NCBI GenBank assembly: GCA_947631955.1
Contig: CANRNJ010000005.1
Span: 1 to 64,000 of the forward strand
Length of the DNA: 64,000 bases
DNA from: an uncultured Lachnospiraceae bacterium
GTDB lineage: Bacteria; Bacillota; Clostridia; Lachnospirales; Lachnospiraceae
Direction: 5' to 3'
Part shown: in pieces, positions 1 to 7,489 of the stretch
How positions within the stretch are numbered: the first letter of the stretch is position 1
How the letters are laid out: each line of letters begins with the position of its first letter
Notes under the pieces: generated by a model
What the model was told of the DNA's origin: nothing
What the model saw: the letters and a program-made list of their open reading frames with translations, nothing else
Databases searched by the model: none
Position numbers and translations under genes: made by a program

Positions 1-54
1 TGGACAATATCTACTTTTCAAGGTTCATCCGACCGATGGATCTGGTCGGCAGGC

Positions 55-627
55 TCAAGATTCCGAGAGCCTATTTTTCAAAAGGCTCATACACACCTCG
101 GTGATCATTGTGCTGATTTCCTCGTCTGTAAAGCGGCACATTTTTGTGGCGCAAAGCGACGCGATCCCGTGTGTGTAGATCCAAAGATGATGATACAGCC
201 TTTTCGCAGATGAATTGCTGATTTTGTAATCTTCTTGAATCGACAGTAAGATCCGCTCATAACTTTCATCTATCAGAGGAAGAACGCCTGATAAGTCAGG
301 GATTTGTTTTTGCTCCGTCATAAAGAGAAGCTGAAAAAGTTTTGGCTCATTAACGGAAAAGAGGATATACTGCGTACCCACCCCTTTAAAAGGGTGCTCG
401 GCTGTCAATCCTTTATCGACATATTCTTTATACAGAGTTTTCGCAGCTTCGATCATAGCCTGCTGAACTTCCTCCATATTTTTGAATACAGTAAAGATCG
501 GTCTTGCCGAACTGCTGAGGTATGTTCCCAACGCTCTGGACGTCAAAGCTTCATATCCGTCCGCTCTGACAATATTTAATGCGGCTTCAATAATTTCTGC
601 TCTTGCAAATTTGGCTTTCGGCGGCAT
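55..627 (-). CDS. TetR/AcrR family transcriptional regulator
   Basis: 190-residue DNA-binding repressor. The N-terminal helix-turn-helix (about residues 8-55, with the typical run of a helix, an 'ALTSRALGTYL'-like recognition segment and an aromatic 'FTVFKNMEE') is the TetR type; the remaining 130 residues form the variable helical ligand-binding domain, whose inducer cannot be read from sequence. The start at 627 is supported by GGAG 8-10 bases upstream. It has its own sigma-A promoter with a palindrome just downstream of the -10 box, which suggests autorepression. No divergent target gene is visible, and the downstream side is cut by the window edge, so its regulon may lie outside. Confidence 0.85.
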   Translation of the reverse strand: MPPKAKFARAEIIEAALNIVRADGYEALTSRALGTYLSSSARPIFTVFKNMEEVQQAMIEAAKTLYKEYVDKGLTAEHPFKGVGTQYILFSVNEPKLFQLLFMTEQKQIPDLSGVLPLIDESYERILLSIQEDYKISNSSAKRLYHHLWIYTHGIASLCATKMCRFTDEEISTMITEVCMSLLKNRLSES

Positions 628-656
628 GATTTTATTTCTCCTTTTATAAAATCGTT

Positions 657-720
657 CGTTTTAAATCAAGCGTTTTAAAACGTCTGTTTTAATTATAGCC
701 AATGCTGCCGTAAAAGTCAA
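657..720 (-). promoter_or_regulatory. sigma-A promoter and likely TetR operator
   Basis: On the minus strand TTGACT (715-720) and TATAAT (692-697) are separated by 17 bases, a near-consensus sigma-A promoter for the TetR gene. Just downstream of the -10 lies the perfect 12-bp palindrome CGTTTTAAAACG (671-682), with a second partial copy CGTTTTAAA at 657-665. Its place over the start of transcription fits autorepression by the TetR protein; the binding itself is inferred. Confidence 0.7.
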
Positions 721-729
721 CAGGCTGAT

Positions 730-759
730 AAAAAAAGCCTCAACATTTCTGTCAAGGCT
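730..759 (-). terminator. intrinsic terminator of the YvyF-like gene
   Basis: On the minus strand a 10-bp stem (AGCCTTGACA with its partner, two G-U pairs) is closed by a GAAA loop (plus strand 746-749) and followed by seven T. It lies about 90 bases past the stop codon of the small zinc-protein gene. Confidence 0.85.
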
Positions 760-849
760 CTGGCAGGTTCTTCAATCAATGCACCATACGCAAAAGAGCA
801 CGATACGCCTCAAACGTCCCGTGCCCTCACATTCCTCATATGTAACCGG

Positions 850-1125
850 TCAATAGCCGATTCGGATCTTGCGTTCCTTTATCATCTCACGGATGGCGTC
901 TTGGCTGACGCCCGTGGCCTCCGCCGTATCGGTTACGGATGCGCCCGCATGTGTTTCCACATATCTGCGCACTTTGCCGTAATCATCGTATGACAGATCG
1001 CCGCACTGTTCGCACACATACTCTCCGCAGCCCTGAAACACCAGTGTCCCTCCGCACACCTCGCATACGCCCTGTCTGCTGTAGGCATCTACCACTCTTG
1101 CCAGTGCTTTTCCCAGTTTATCCAT
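850..1125 (-). CDS. YvyF-like small zinc-binding protein
   Basis: 91-residue protein with two CxxC knuckles (CEVCG about residue 21 and CEQCG about residue 39) likely to bind one zinc, followed by a C-terminal helix-turn-helix-like segment ('VTDTAEATGVSQDAIREMI'). This layout resembles the YvyF/TIGR03826 family encoded in flagellar operons of Firmicutes, where the role is still unclear; the resemblance is my recollection and not a search. The open frame extends to 1296, but the ATG at 1125 has GAGAGGGGAA just upstream and the extra N-terminal residues look non-coding. A clear promoter precedes it and a terminator follows, so it is probably monocistronic. Confidence 0.65.
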   Translation of the reverse strand: MDKLGKALARVVDAYSRQGVCEVCGGTLVFQGCGEYVCEQCGDLSYDDYGKVRRYVETHAGASVTDTAEATGVSQDAIREMIKERKIRIGY

Positions 1126-1176
1126 TCTTTCCCCTCTCTTAATCCTTTCTACGGTCATAACAACGCTGTCGTAATT

Positions 1177-1205
1177 ACTATACAGATTTATTGCAATAAT
1201 TGCAA
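1177..1205 (-). promoter_or_regulatory. sigma-A promoter with palindrome
   Basis: Minus-strand TTGCAA (1200-1205), 17-base spacer, TATAGT (1177-1182), about 50 bases before the small zinc-protein start. The -35 box is one arm of TTGCAAT-A-ATTGCAA (1191-1205), a perfect inverted repeat that may be an operator. Confidence 0.65.
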
Positions 1206-1329
1206 GACAAAATTCGGCTGCTGATTTGCCGTTGACTGATTCACCGCAACATTCTTTCCTGCCTGCATGATAGAATACAGACCGTTTAAACATCATGCGG
1301 AAAATAATACGATTGTAAATGTGAAAATA

Positions 1330-1366
1330 GTGTGAAAAATCACACTGATGCGCTGATTTTTCACAC
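1330..1366 (-). terminator. hairpin downstream of the DUF4143 ATPase gene
   Basis: Perfect 13-bp inverted repeat: GTGTGAAAAATCA (1330-1342) and its complement (1354-1366) around an 11-base loop. It lies 38 bases past the stop codon of the ATPase gene. The T-run after the stem is short and interrupted, so termination is likely but not certain. Confidence 0.55.
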
Positions 1367-1403
1367 GGGAATGGAAATTAATATATTTTTCATTTTCTTT
1401 CAT

Positions 1404-2750
1404 TTAGAAACGTATCATCGAAGCCTTCTCCGCACCCAAGAACATCACATTATAAATCGGCAGATATGTGATTTTTCCATTTGTTTTGATCTCGCGTGTA
1501 TTGGACAGAACAAAAGCTTTTTTCACATGATAGTCATCGTTCTTTACAAAAGTATTCAATGCGCTGTGGACTGTGTAATCTTTACCGGATTTCACTTCAA
1601 TAGGAACAGCGGAGAGGCTGTCGTAGTCATCGATCAGGAAATCGACTTCTCCCTTGCTGCGGTTATCATAATAATATAGATTGCAGCCGTGTGCAATCAG
1701 CTCACTGGCGACGGCGCACTCATATACGGAGCCTAAGTTAATGCTCTTCTCATCGTCCATGACCGCCCGTATATTGCTGCCGTACAAAATTGCCGTAAGG
1801 ATCCCCACATCGTTCAGATACAGCTTCAACAGATTCTTTCCTGAAGATTCAATCAACGGGAAAGTCGGCGTAGAGATGGCCTGCACATTTAATGCAATAC
1901 CGGAACTGACCAGATATTCAAACTCATCTTCATAGTTGGCAAAGGTGCTGCCCTTTTTGCCTTCGATCCGCTGCGCAACTACCCGTTTCTTTTTGTTCTC
2001 CAAGTTGGAAGGTATCTGATCATAAATCCGGCGGATCTTCAATTTGCGCTCCGCGCCATACTTGGATGCATCCGCTGCATAGTAATCGTGGATCTCAAAC
2101 TGAATCTCCCGCACAGCCTGAATATTCATCGTTTCCAGATAGGCATTGACCGCTGCGGGCAAGCCGCCGACCAAAAGATAACGTTTGAAAAAATTCATCA
2201 TCTTTTCGTGCATTGCCTCATCCAGCGATTCCCGTGCCTCATACTTCTTCTGCAGAGCATTGACGGCAAATTCGTTCATGCCGCTGGCATAAAGAAATTC
2301 TTCAAAATCCAGCGGGAACATGCGTACCTTACGGATACTTCCCATGGGAATGGACGTAGTTTCCGAAAGCGTCACGCCCAGTAAAGAGCCGCTGGCGATA
2401 TAGGTAAAGCGATCATCGTCACGGAGAAATTTTAGCAGCGTAAGAAGATGAGGATAAGCCTGAATCTCATCAATGAAGATCAGTGTGTCCTCTGCTTTTC
2501 CCATCTTACTGCCATCAATCATGCTGACTCGGAGGTAAAAATCCTCCACTGTCGAAGCATTTTCAAATAACTTACTGCCGACGGAATCTTCCAGCATATT
2601 GATCTCGATGAAATTGATAAACAGCTTCTTTCCCACATAACGGATAATATATGTTTTCCCGACCTGCCGCGCACCGTCAATCAACAAAATGCGCTCAGAA
2701 CCGGAACGAAAATGCTGTTCGATCAGGTCTGCAATTTTTCTCTTCAGCAT
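1404..2750 (-). CDS. AAA-type ATPase with DUF4143 domain
   Basis: 448 residues. The N-terminal ATPase domain has Walker A 'GARQVGKTY' (about 25-34) and Walker B 'LIFIDEIQ' (about 89-96), followed by the 'ASGSLLG' sensor region. The C-terminal half matches the DUF4143 domain, including the nuclease-like 'EVDFLIDD...PIEVKSGK' stretch (about 370-390), which resembles the PD-(D/E)xK core. This family is abundant in gut anaerobes and archaea; its biological role is not settled, though a defence or DNA-transaction role has been suggested for related proteins. It stands alone, with an unusual array of spaced TTTGAAAAGTT repeats in its promoter that points to tight regulation. Confidence 0.85.
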   Translation of the reverse strand: MLKRKIADLIEQHFRSGSERILLIDGARQVGKTYIIRYVGKKLFINFIEINMLEDSVGSKLFENASTVEDFYLRVSMIDGSKMGKAEDTLIFIDEIQAYPHLLTLLKFLRDDDRFTYIASGSLLGVTLSETTSIPMGSIRKVRMFPLDFEEFLYASGMNEFAVNALQKKYEARESLDEAMHEKMMNFFKRYLLVGGLPAAVNAYLETMNIQAVREIQFEIHDYYAADASKYGAERKLKIRRIYDQIPSNLENKKKRVVAQRIEGKKGSTFANYEDEFEYLVSSGIALNVQAISTPTFPLIESSGKNLLKLYLNDVGILTAILYGSNIRAVMDDEKSINLGSVYECAVASELIAHGCNLYYYDNRSKGEVDFLIDDYDSLSAVPIEVKSGKDYTVHSALNTFVKNDDYHVKKAFVLSNTREIKTNGKITYLPIYNVMFLGAEKASMIRF

Positions 2751-2768
2751 AACAGATTACCTCGCAAT

Positions 2769-2888
2769 AACTTTTCAAATATATAAAGCAAATTTTTTAT
2801 AACTTTTCAAACATATTATATGTATTATTTTAAAACTTTTCAAATAAATAATACACAGTTTTTCACAACTTTTCAACATTTTTCAAAT
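2769..2888. repeat. phased AACTTTTCAAA repeats in the ATPase promoter
   Basis: AACTTTTCAAA occurs at 2769, 2801 and 2834, with AACTTTTCAAC at 2867 and a degenerate copy near 2875. The spacings are 32, 33 and 33 bases, close to three helical turns, so the copies face the same side of the DNA. The intervening AT-rich bases are not conserved. The array lies directly upstream of the DUF4143 ATPase gene and each copy supplies a TTGAAA -35-like box on the minus strand. Confidence 0.8.
2815..2843 (-). promoter_or_regulatory. sigma-A promoter of the DUF4143 ATPase
   Basis: Minus-strand TTGAAA (2838-2843), 17-base spacer, TATAAT (2815-2820). The -35 box lies inside one of the phased repeats, so a protein bound to the repeats would compete with or recruit polymerase. 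A second TTGAAA-17-TTTATA arrangement occurs one repeat closer to the gene. Confidence 0.6.
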
Positions 2889-3173
2889 AAAAAACCCATC
2901 CTTGTGATCCACTCTTTACTCTAATGCCATTAAGTCAGACCACGTTCAGCCATAGAAAGAAGTGTTTCTTTACAATCAACTATTAAGGGTATATTTATTT
3001 TATAATCCTCTTGAAAGCTGTAAAAAGACGTATTTATATGAAAATTTCTTGAATGTGATAAAGTTTTTTCTTATCTTTCAGCAAAACAAATATCATTGGC
3101 AGGACAGACGCTGATCTCTTTTTCATTATTTGCCTCCATACTTGCCAAGATACAGTCTGAGAAAGTCTGCTCT
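2889..3173. other. AT-rich intergenic stretch, no gene seen
   Basis: No open frame with a ribosome binding site, no strong hairpin and no repeat was found between the ATPase promoter array and the toxin stop codon. Confidence 0.5.
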
Positions 3174-3446
3174 CTAAAACAGATCGCTGTGCGTCCCGGT
3201 TCTGGTCAGGTACAGAATCAGCTCATCATGACTGATCTCGTAAATGAGCAGCCAGTCTGGGGCCACATGACATTCTCTGCATCCTGTACAATTCCCTGTA
3301 AGCGGATGATCTCTGTTCTTTTCCGGAAGGATTTCCCCATTGACCAGTTTTTTCAAGATTTCCGTGAGGAGCGAAAGATCATATCCCCTATTCTGTGCGC
3401 GTTTCAGATCCTTTTGGAATTTTGTCGTTGGTCTTAATTTATACAT
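3174..3446 (-). CDS. yafQ: YafQ/RelE-type mRNA interferase toxin
   Basis: 90-residue toxin of the RelE/ParE fold. The order 'FQKDLKRAQNRGYDLSLLTEILKKL', 'PLTGNCTGCRECHVAPDWLLIYEI' and 'LILYLTRTGTHSDLF' is the YafQ pattern: N-terminal helices, central strands with the conserved Arg/His/Asp-Trp segment, and a C-terminal 'TRTGTHSDLF' with the catalytic His and the Phe that closes the family. Known YafQ proteins cut mRNA on the ribosome. The start overlaps the antitoxin stop by 8 bases, so translation is coupled. Confidence 0.9.
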   Translation of the reverse strand: MYKLRPTTKFQKDLKRAQNRGYDLSLLTEILKKLVNGEILPEKNRDHPLTGNCTGCRECHVAPDWLLIYEISHDELILYLTRTGTHSDLF

Positions 3447-3720
3447 TGGACAAAAGATCCTCCATCATCTTGTCTACGTCCGTATATGTCTTTCCGAGAT
3501 TTGGATCTGCTTTCATCATCTTCACTTCCTGAATTGCTTCTTTTGTTTCGGAATTCGGGTTTTCCCCACTGATCTCAAAGGGAATACGGTATTCACGGAC
3601 TGCTTTTTTTGCAAAAATATTAAATGCCGCGCTCATCGTCAAACCCATATCTTCACAAAATTCTTCAAACTGGTGTTTCAGACCAGCATCCATACGAATG
3701 TTTACGTTTACATTTGCCAT
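3439..3720 (-). CDS. dinJ: DinJ/RelB-type antitoxin
   Basis: 93 residues. The first 40 form a ribbon-helix-helix DNA-binding domain ('MANVNVNIRMDAGLKHQFEEFCEDMGLTMSAAFNIF'), with 'RIPFEIS' typical of DinJ. The C-terminal half is acidic and Lys-rich and would wrap the YafQ toxin. AAGGAG precedes the ATG. The gene leads a two-gene operon from a near-consensus promoter whose -10 box lies in a palindrome, fitting autorepression by the toxin-antitoxin complex. Confidence 0.9.
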   Translation of the reverse strand: MANVNVNIRMDAGLKHQFEEFCEDMGLTMSAAFNIFAKKAVREYRIPFEISGENPNSETKEAIQEVKMMKADPNLGKTYTDVDKMMEDLLSNV

Positions 3721-3747
3721 AAGCCAACATCTCCTTATTTATATTAT

Positions 3748-3780
3748 ATACATTGTATGGTTTTTTATGTACACAGTCAA
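3748..3780 (-). promoter_or_regulatory. promoter-operator of the dinJ-yafQ operon
   Basis: Minus-strand TTGACT (3775-3780), 17-base spacer, TACAAT (3752-3757). The -10 is embedded in ATACA-T-TGTAT (3748-3758), a perfect inverted repeat well placed as the ribbon-helix-helix operator. Confidence 0.8.
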
Positions 3781-3993
3781 TATATTTTTCAACAGAGGTA
3801 AAATGCAGGGATCGCAGATCGTCCGTTCCATATCATGAACCGTCACCGTATTGCCGAAGGGGGTTCTGTACTAATTATCCCAATTTCGTGCAGTTCTTTT
3901 TTGTCTGTATAAACCTTAAAGCTATCTCTGCGCAGCAGGGTCGGAATATAGCCTGTTTTTACAGTAAAGGATCTCAGTTTCTTCGTTTATGTC

Positions 3994-4023
3994 TTGCGCA
4001 CATAGGCTTTCTTTTGTTATGAT
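3994..4023 (+). promoter_or_regulatory. candidate promoter of fprA
   Basis: TTGCGC (3994-3999), 18-base spacer, TATGAT (4018-4023), about 40 bases before the start of the flavodiiron gene. The rest of the gap from 3781 shows no other gene or strong structure. Confidence 0.5.
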
Positions 4024-4066
4024 AAGTTCTGGGTTATGAATACAGTAAGGAAAGGAATGAATAAAA

Positions 4067-5224
4067 ATGACAACGATCACCAACGACATTCATTACATCG
4101 GCGTCAACGACCATAACATCGACCTGTTTGAGGGACAGTACATAGTGGAGAACGGCATGGCATACAACTCTTATGTCATAAAGGATGAAAAAATTGCCGT
4201 GATGGACACGGTGGACCGGCATTTCGGACAGGAATGGCTGCAGAATCTGAAACAGGTCCTGGGGGACTCGACGCCCGATTACCTCATCGTACAGCATATG
4301 GAGCCGGATCATTCCGCCAACATCGAAGTCTTTGCGCAGGCTTACCCCGGCGCCGTCATATGCGCATCCGCCGCGGCTTTTAACATGATGAAGCAGTTTT
4401 TCGGCACGGACTATGCCGACCGGCGCATGATCGTCAAAGAAGGCGACACCCTCTCTCTCGGCGCGCACACGCTGCATTTTGTCGCGGCGCCGATGGTACA
4501 CTGGCCGGAAGTCATAGTCACATACGACAGCCATGACAAAGTGCTGTTTTCCGCAGACGGCTTCGGTAAATTCGGGGCGCTGGACGTGGAGGAAGACTGG
4601 GCCTGCGAGGCGCGCCGCTACTACTTTGGCATCGTCGGCAAATACGGTATGCAGGTGCAGAATCTGCTCAAAAAAGCCGCTGCATTGGATATCCAGACGA
4701 TCTGTCCGCTGCACGGCCCTGTTTTAAAAGAAAATTTGGAATATTATGTAAACCTGTATCAGACATGGTCTTCCTACGGCGTAGAATCGGAAGGCGTAAT
4801 GATCGCCTATGCGTCCATCTACGGACATACTCAGGCAGCCGCGGAACTGCTTGCCGAGAAGCTGACCGCAAAAGGCTGTCCGAAGGTAGTCGTGGCGGAC
4901 CTCGCCAGAGAAGACATGGCCGAGTGTGTGGAAGACGCGTTCCGCTACGGCAGACTGGTACTTGCCAGCGTCACCTACAACACGGAGATATTCCCCTGTA
5001 TGCGCGAATTTATAAACGACCTGTGCGAGCGCGGTTATCAGAAGCGCACCATCGCGCTGATAGAAAACGGTTCGTGGGCGCCCAATGCCGCCAAAGTCAT
5101 GCGGGCAAAACTGGAGAACTGCAAAGAGATCACTTTCGCAGAACCTGTCGTAACCGTCAGATCCGCTCTCACCGAGGAAAACAAAGCGCAGCTTGACGCT
5201 CTGGCGGAAGAACTGATGAAATAA
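4067..5224 (+). CDS. FprA-family A-type flavodiiron protein
   Basis: 385 residues, the normal length for a class A flavodiiron protein. Residues 1-250 are a beta-lactamase-fold diiron domain with the H-x-E-x-D-H motif seen as H77, E79, D81 and H82, plus later His/Asp ligands ('VHWPEVI', 'FSADGFG', 'CPLHGP'). Residues 251-385 are flavodoxin-like and bind FMN ('YASIYGHTQ'). Such enzymes reduce O2 to water or NO to N2O in the cytoplasm of anaerobes, taking electrons from rubredoxin; no rubredoxin gene is adjacent. GGAAAGGA precedes the ATG, and a strong terminator follows directly, so the gene is a single transcription unit for oxidative or nitrosative defence. Confidence 0.92.
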   Translation: MTTITNDIHYIGVNDHNIDLFEGQYIVENGMAYNSYVIKDEKIAVMDTVDRHFGQEWLQNLKQVLGDSTPDYLIVQHMEPDHSANIEVFAQAYPGAVICASAAAFNMMKQFFGTDYADRRMIVKEGDTLSLGAHTLHFVAAPMVHWPEVIVTYDSHDKVLFSADGFGKFGALDVEEDWACEARRYYFGIVGKYGMQVQNLLKKAAALDIQTICPLHGPVLKENLEYYVNLYQTWSSYGVESEGVMIAYASIYGHTQAAAELLAEKLTAKGCPKVVVADLAREDMAECVEDAFRYGRLVLASVTYNTEIFPCMREFINDLCERGYQKRTIALIENGSWAPNAAKVMRAKLENCKEITFAEPVVTVRSALTEENKAQLDALAEELMK

Positions 5225-5240
5225 AACAAAGTTATGTAAA

Positions 5241-5280
5241 CCCCGTGCTCTCCTGTTTAAGAGTACGGGGTTTTCTTTTT
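5241..5280 (+). terminator. intrinsic terminator of fprA
   Basis: Stem CCCCGTGCTCT with AGAGTACGGGG (one mismatch) around an 8-base loop, followed by TTTTCTTTTT, 16 bases after the fprA stop. Confidence 0.9.
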
Positions 5281-5297
5281 TCAAAAAAATGCGCCGC

Positions 5298-5425
5298 TTC
5301 CGCCTTATCTTTTCTGTATCACCGCGCACGGTTTCCGCCTTATCTTTTCTGCATCGCTGCGCACAGTTTCCGCCTTATCTTTTCTGTATCACCGCGTACG
5401 GTTTCCGCCTTATCTTTTCTGCAGC
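5298..5425. repeat. 35-bp tandem repeat, four copies
   Basis: TTCCGCCTTATCTTTTCTG recurs at 5298, 5333, 5368 and 5403, an exact 35-bp period with small differences in the rest of the unit. The array lies between the fprA terminator and the 3' end of the HAD phosphatase gene. There are no unique spacers, so it is not a CRISPR. Confidence 0.9.
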
Positions 5426-5435
5426 GGCACGCCTT

Positions 5436-6041
5436 CTACATCTCCACGCCAAGCTTGCGCAATTCTTCCGCCGCCTGCTCCGGATTCCGGAAAAGGATCG
5501 TATGTATCCCAAACTTCTGCGCGCCTTCCAGATTCGCCATCGTATCGTCCAAAAAAACGCACTCCTGCGGCACGAGCCCGTAACGTCTGATCAGCAGTTC
5601 ATAGATCTCCGGCATGGGTTTTATCAGCTTCTCCCGATAAGACAGGATGCCGCCGTCCATGTAGGGAATAAAATCGAGCGCATAGGCGCACTCCGTTTCC
5701 GCTTTCTCGGAAAAATTCGACAGATACAGCAGCCGGTAGCCCTCGCCCTTTAACTTCTGGATCCACGGGATCGCATAATCATTCCTTTGCACCATCGTCT
5801 TGACATTGTCCATGACGCGCCGGATGTCCGCCTCGATCGCCGGATCCGCATCCACAAATTCCTGCATGATCTCTTCCAACGTCAAAGCCCCTTTGTCATA
5901 CTCGTTCCATGCGGGCGTACGGACCGTCGCTTTCGCAATGCGCTCCACCATTTCCTCGTCGTAACCAAATCTTTCAAAATGCTCTTTCCATGTAAAATCG
6001 GCCAACACGTTGCCGATGTCAAAAATAATAGTTGTGATCAC
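5436..6041 (-). CDS. HAD-superfamily phosphatase (YihX-like)
   Basis: 201 residues. Motif I is 'IFDIGNVLADF' (nucleophile Asp8), motif II the Ser in 'LLYLSNFS' (about 106-113), motif III a Lys in 'REKLIKPMPEIYELL' and motif IV 'CVFLDDTMANLEGA'. Gly replaces the usual second Asp of motif I ('DIG'), as in the YihX group, which releases phosphate from alpha-glucose-1-phosphate; the true substrate here is unknown. The cap is the small helical type between motifs I and II. It lies downstream of the LysR gene, separated by a repeat-rich gap, and no partner gene indicates its pathway. Confidence 0.85.
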   Translation of the reverse strand: MITTIIFDIGNVLADFTWKEHFERFGYDEEMVERIAKATVRTPAWNEYDKGALTLEEIMQEFVDADPAIEADIRRVMDNVKTMVQRNDYAIPWIQKLKGEGYRLLYLSNFSEKAETECAYALDFIPYMDGGILSYREKLIKPMPEIYELLIRRYGLVPQECVFLDDTMANLEGAQKFGIHTILFRNPEQAAEELRKLGVEM

Positions 6042-6094
6042 TTTTTCTCTCCTTTGGTCCTGTCGTATTAAATTCTGTGCTGCGGTGTCTTTGG

Positions 6095-6248
6095 TTTACA
6101 TAATTTCCCCACAACAACACGTCAACTTATCCCTTCCAGTGTGCTAGTTTACATAACTCAACCTTTCCGGCAGTCGGCACGTTGATTTACATAACTCTTC
6201 TGGCATCCTATATTCACGCCGAGGTACATTGGTTTACATAACTCAACT
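6095..6248. repeat. GTTTACATAACTCAAC repeat cluster
   Basis: TTTACATAA starts at 6095, 6148, 6186 and 6233, with GTTTACATAACTCAAC in full at 6147 and 6232. Spacing is irregular (53, 38, 47 bases). The right-most copy runs up to and includes the first two bases of the LysR stop codon triplet (6247-6249). The 10-mer GTTTACATAA also occurs at several other places in the window. Confidence 0.75.
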
Positions 6249-7128
6249 ACTCCAACAGCCGCAGCATGTTCCGCGCCGCCGCCGACAACGGATTCTTCGG
6301 ATTGGTCACGACGCTGAAATGCCTTTTGGGTATGATCTTATTAAACCGCAGTTCAAACAGCCGTCCGTCCTCCAGATACTCTTTTGCAAAGTCCCGTATC
6401 ACGCATCCCACGCCGAGGTTTCGCAGGGCGAACTGCACGATCATGCCGCTGGTCGCCAATTCAAATTCCGGCTGTATGTCCACATTGTTTTTCTGCAGAA
6501 AGGAATCCATATAACTTCTGGTACTGGTAGCCCCCGCCAGAAAGATGATCGGGATCCTTTCCAGTTCCTGAAGGTCGAGCATCCTGTTTTTATACTGGAT
6601 GAACTTACGCCCTGCGACAAAAACGTCCTCGATCTCGCGCACGTCCATACTCTCCAGATCGCCCCGATCGTCAAAGGGCGTACTGACCACGCCGAAATCG
6701 ATCAGATTTTCACGCAGATTGGCAAGCGTTTCCGGCGTCGGCGCATTCGTGACCGTCACCTTGATATGCGGATATTTTTCATGAAACCGCTCCAGATACG
6801 GAAGCAGATAGAATTGAAGCGTCATATCGCTGGCGCCGATATGGATCTCACCCAGTTCCAGATTGAGCATCTGCTCTAATTTCTGCTCGCCAAGTTCTAT
6901 CTGCTCACAGCCTTTTGCCACATAACTGTAGAGGAGTTCCCCTTCCCCGGTCAGCCGCACGCCTTTGGATACTCTGGTAAAAAGCTTTGCGCCGACCGCC
7001 GTTTCAAGCTGTTTGACGGACTGGCTGACCGCAGGCTGCGAGATGTTCAGTTCGGCCGCCGCCGCCGTCAGGCTGCCCGACCTTGCCACATGATAAAAAA
7101 CTTTATAATATTCCAGATTGGTGAGCAT
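6247..7128 (-). CDS. LysR-family transcriptional regulator
   Basis: 293 residues, the standard length. Residues 1-60 are the LysR winged helix-turn-helix ('SLTAAAAELNISQPAVSQSVKQLE'), a linker helix follows, and residues 90-293 form the periplasmic-binding-like effector domain ('IHIGASDMTLQFYLLPYLERFHEKYP'). The effector cannot be read from sequence. LysR genes are often divergent from their target; here the next gene upstream is purA on the same strand, ending 361 bases away, so the target is not obvious. Confidence 0.9.
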   Translation of the reverse strand: MLTNLEYYKVFYHVARSGSLTAAAAELNISQPAVSQSVKQLETAVGAKLFTRVSKGVRLTGEGELLYSYVAKGCEQIELGEQKLEQMLNLELGEIHIGASDMTLQFYLLPYLERFHEKYPHIKVTVTNAPTPETLANLRENLIDFGVVSTPFDDRGDLESMDVREIEDVFVAGRKFIQYKNRMLDLQELERIPIIFLAGATSTRSYMDSFLQKNNVDIQPEFELATSGMIVQFALRNLGVGCVIRDFAKEYLEDGRLFELRFNKIIPKRHFSVVTNPKNPLSAAARNMLRLLE

Positions 7129-7236
7129 ATTTTTACCCGCTTTCCGCCGCCCGGCTTTCCTCCCGGCTCCTTTCCTTCATTATACATGATTGCGGGGAAA
7201 AATACACAGCCTCGGCAAAAAAGATCGTTTCACCAT

Positions 7237-7312
7237 AAAAAACTGCGCCCCGGTCAAAAGATCATCCTGCTGTCAGAAAACTGCGCCCCGGTCAAAAGAT
7301 CATCTGCCTGCT
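7237..7312. repeat. 38-bp tandem duplication upstream of LysR
   Basis: Two copies of a 38-bp unit containing AACTGCGCCCCGGTCAAAAG (7241 and 7279). The 361-bp gap between the LysR start and the purA stop otherwise holds only the purA terminator; no gene was seen. Confidence 0.75.
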
Positions 7313-7385
7313 GCCGGAAAAGAGCCAAGATCAATAAGATCTGCGGCCCATCCGTATGCCATCTGCCATCCGCGCCTGCCGCCAT

Positions 7386-7427
7386 AAGAAAAACCGGCGG
7401 TCCATGATACGCCACGATCCGCCGGCT
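7386..7427 (-). terminator. intrinsic terminator of purA
   Basis: On the minus strand CCGGCGG (7419-7425) pairs with CCGCCGG (7394-7400) across an 18-base loop and is followed by TTTTTCTT. It lies 65 bases past the purA stop. Confidence 0.7.
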
Positions 7428-7489
7428 CCTGCCAGAATAATTTTTTTCTATGATCCTGTCCGCAGAGGATCTCCCGGCGGCCTTACCCG

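Noticed and set aside
5298..5425. Direct repeats resembling a CRISPR array
   Set aside because: The units are contiguous, with no unique spacers, and no cas gene is near.
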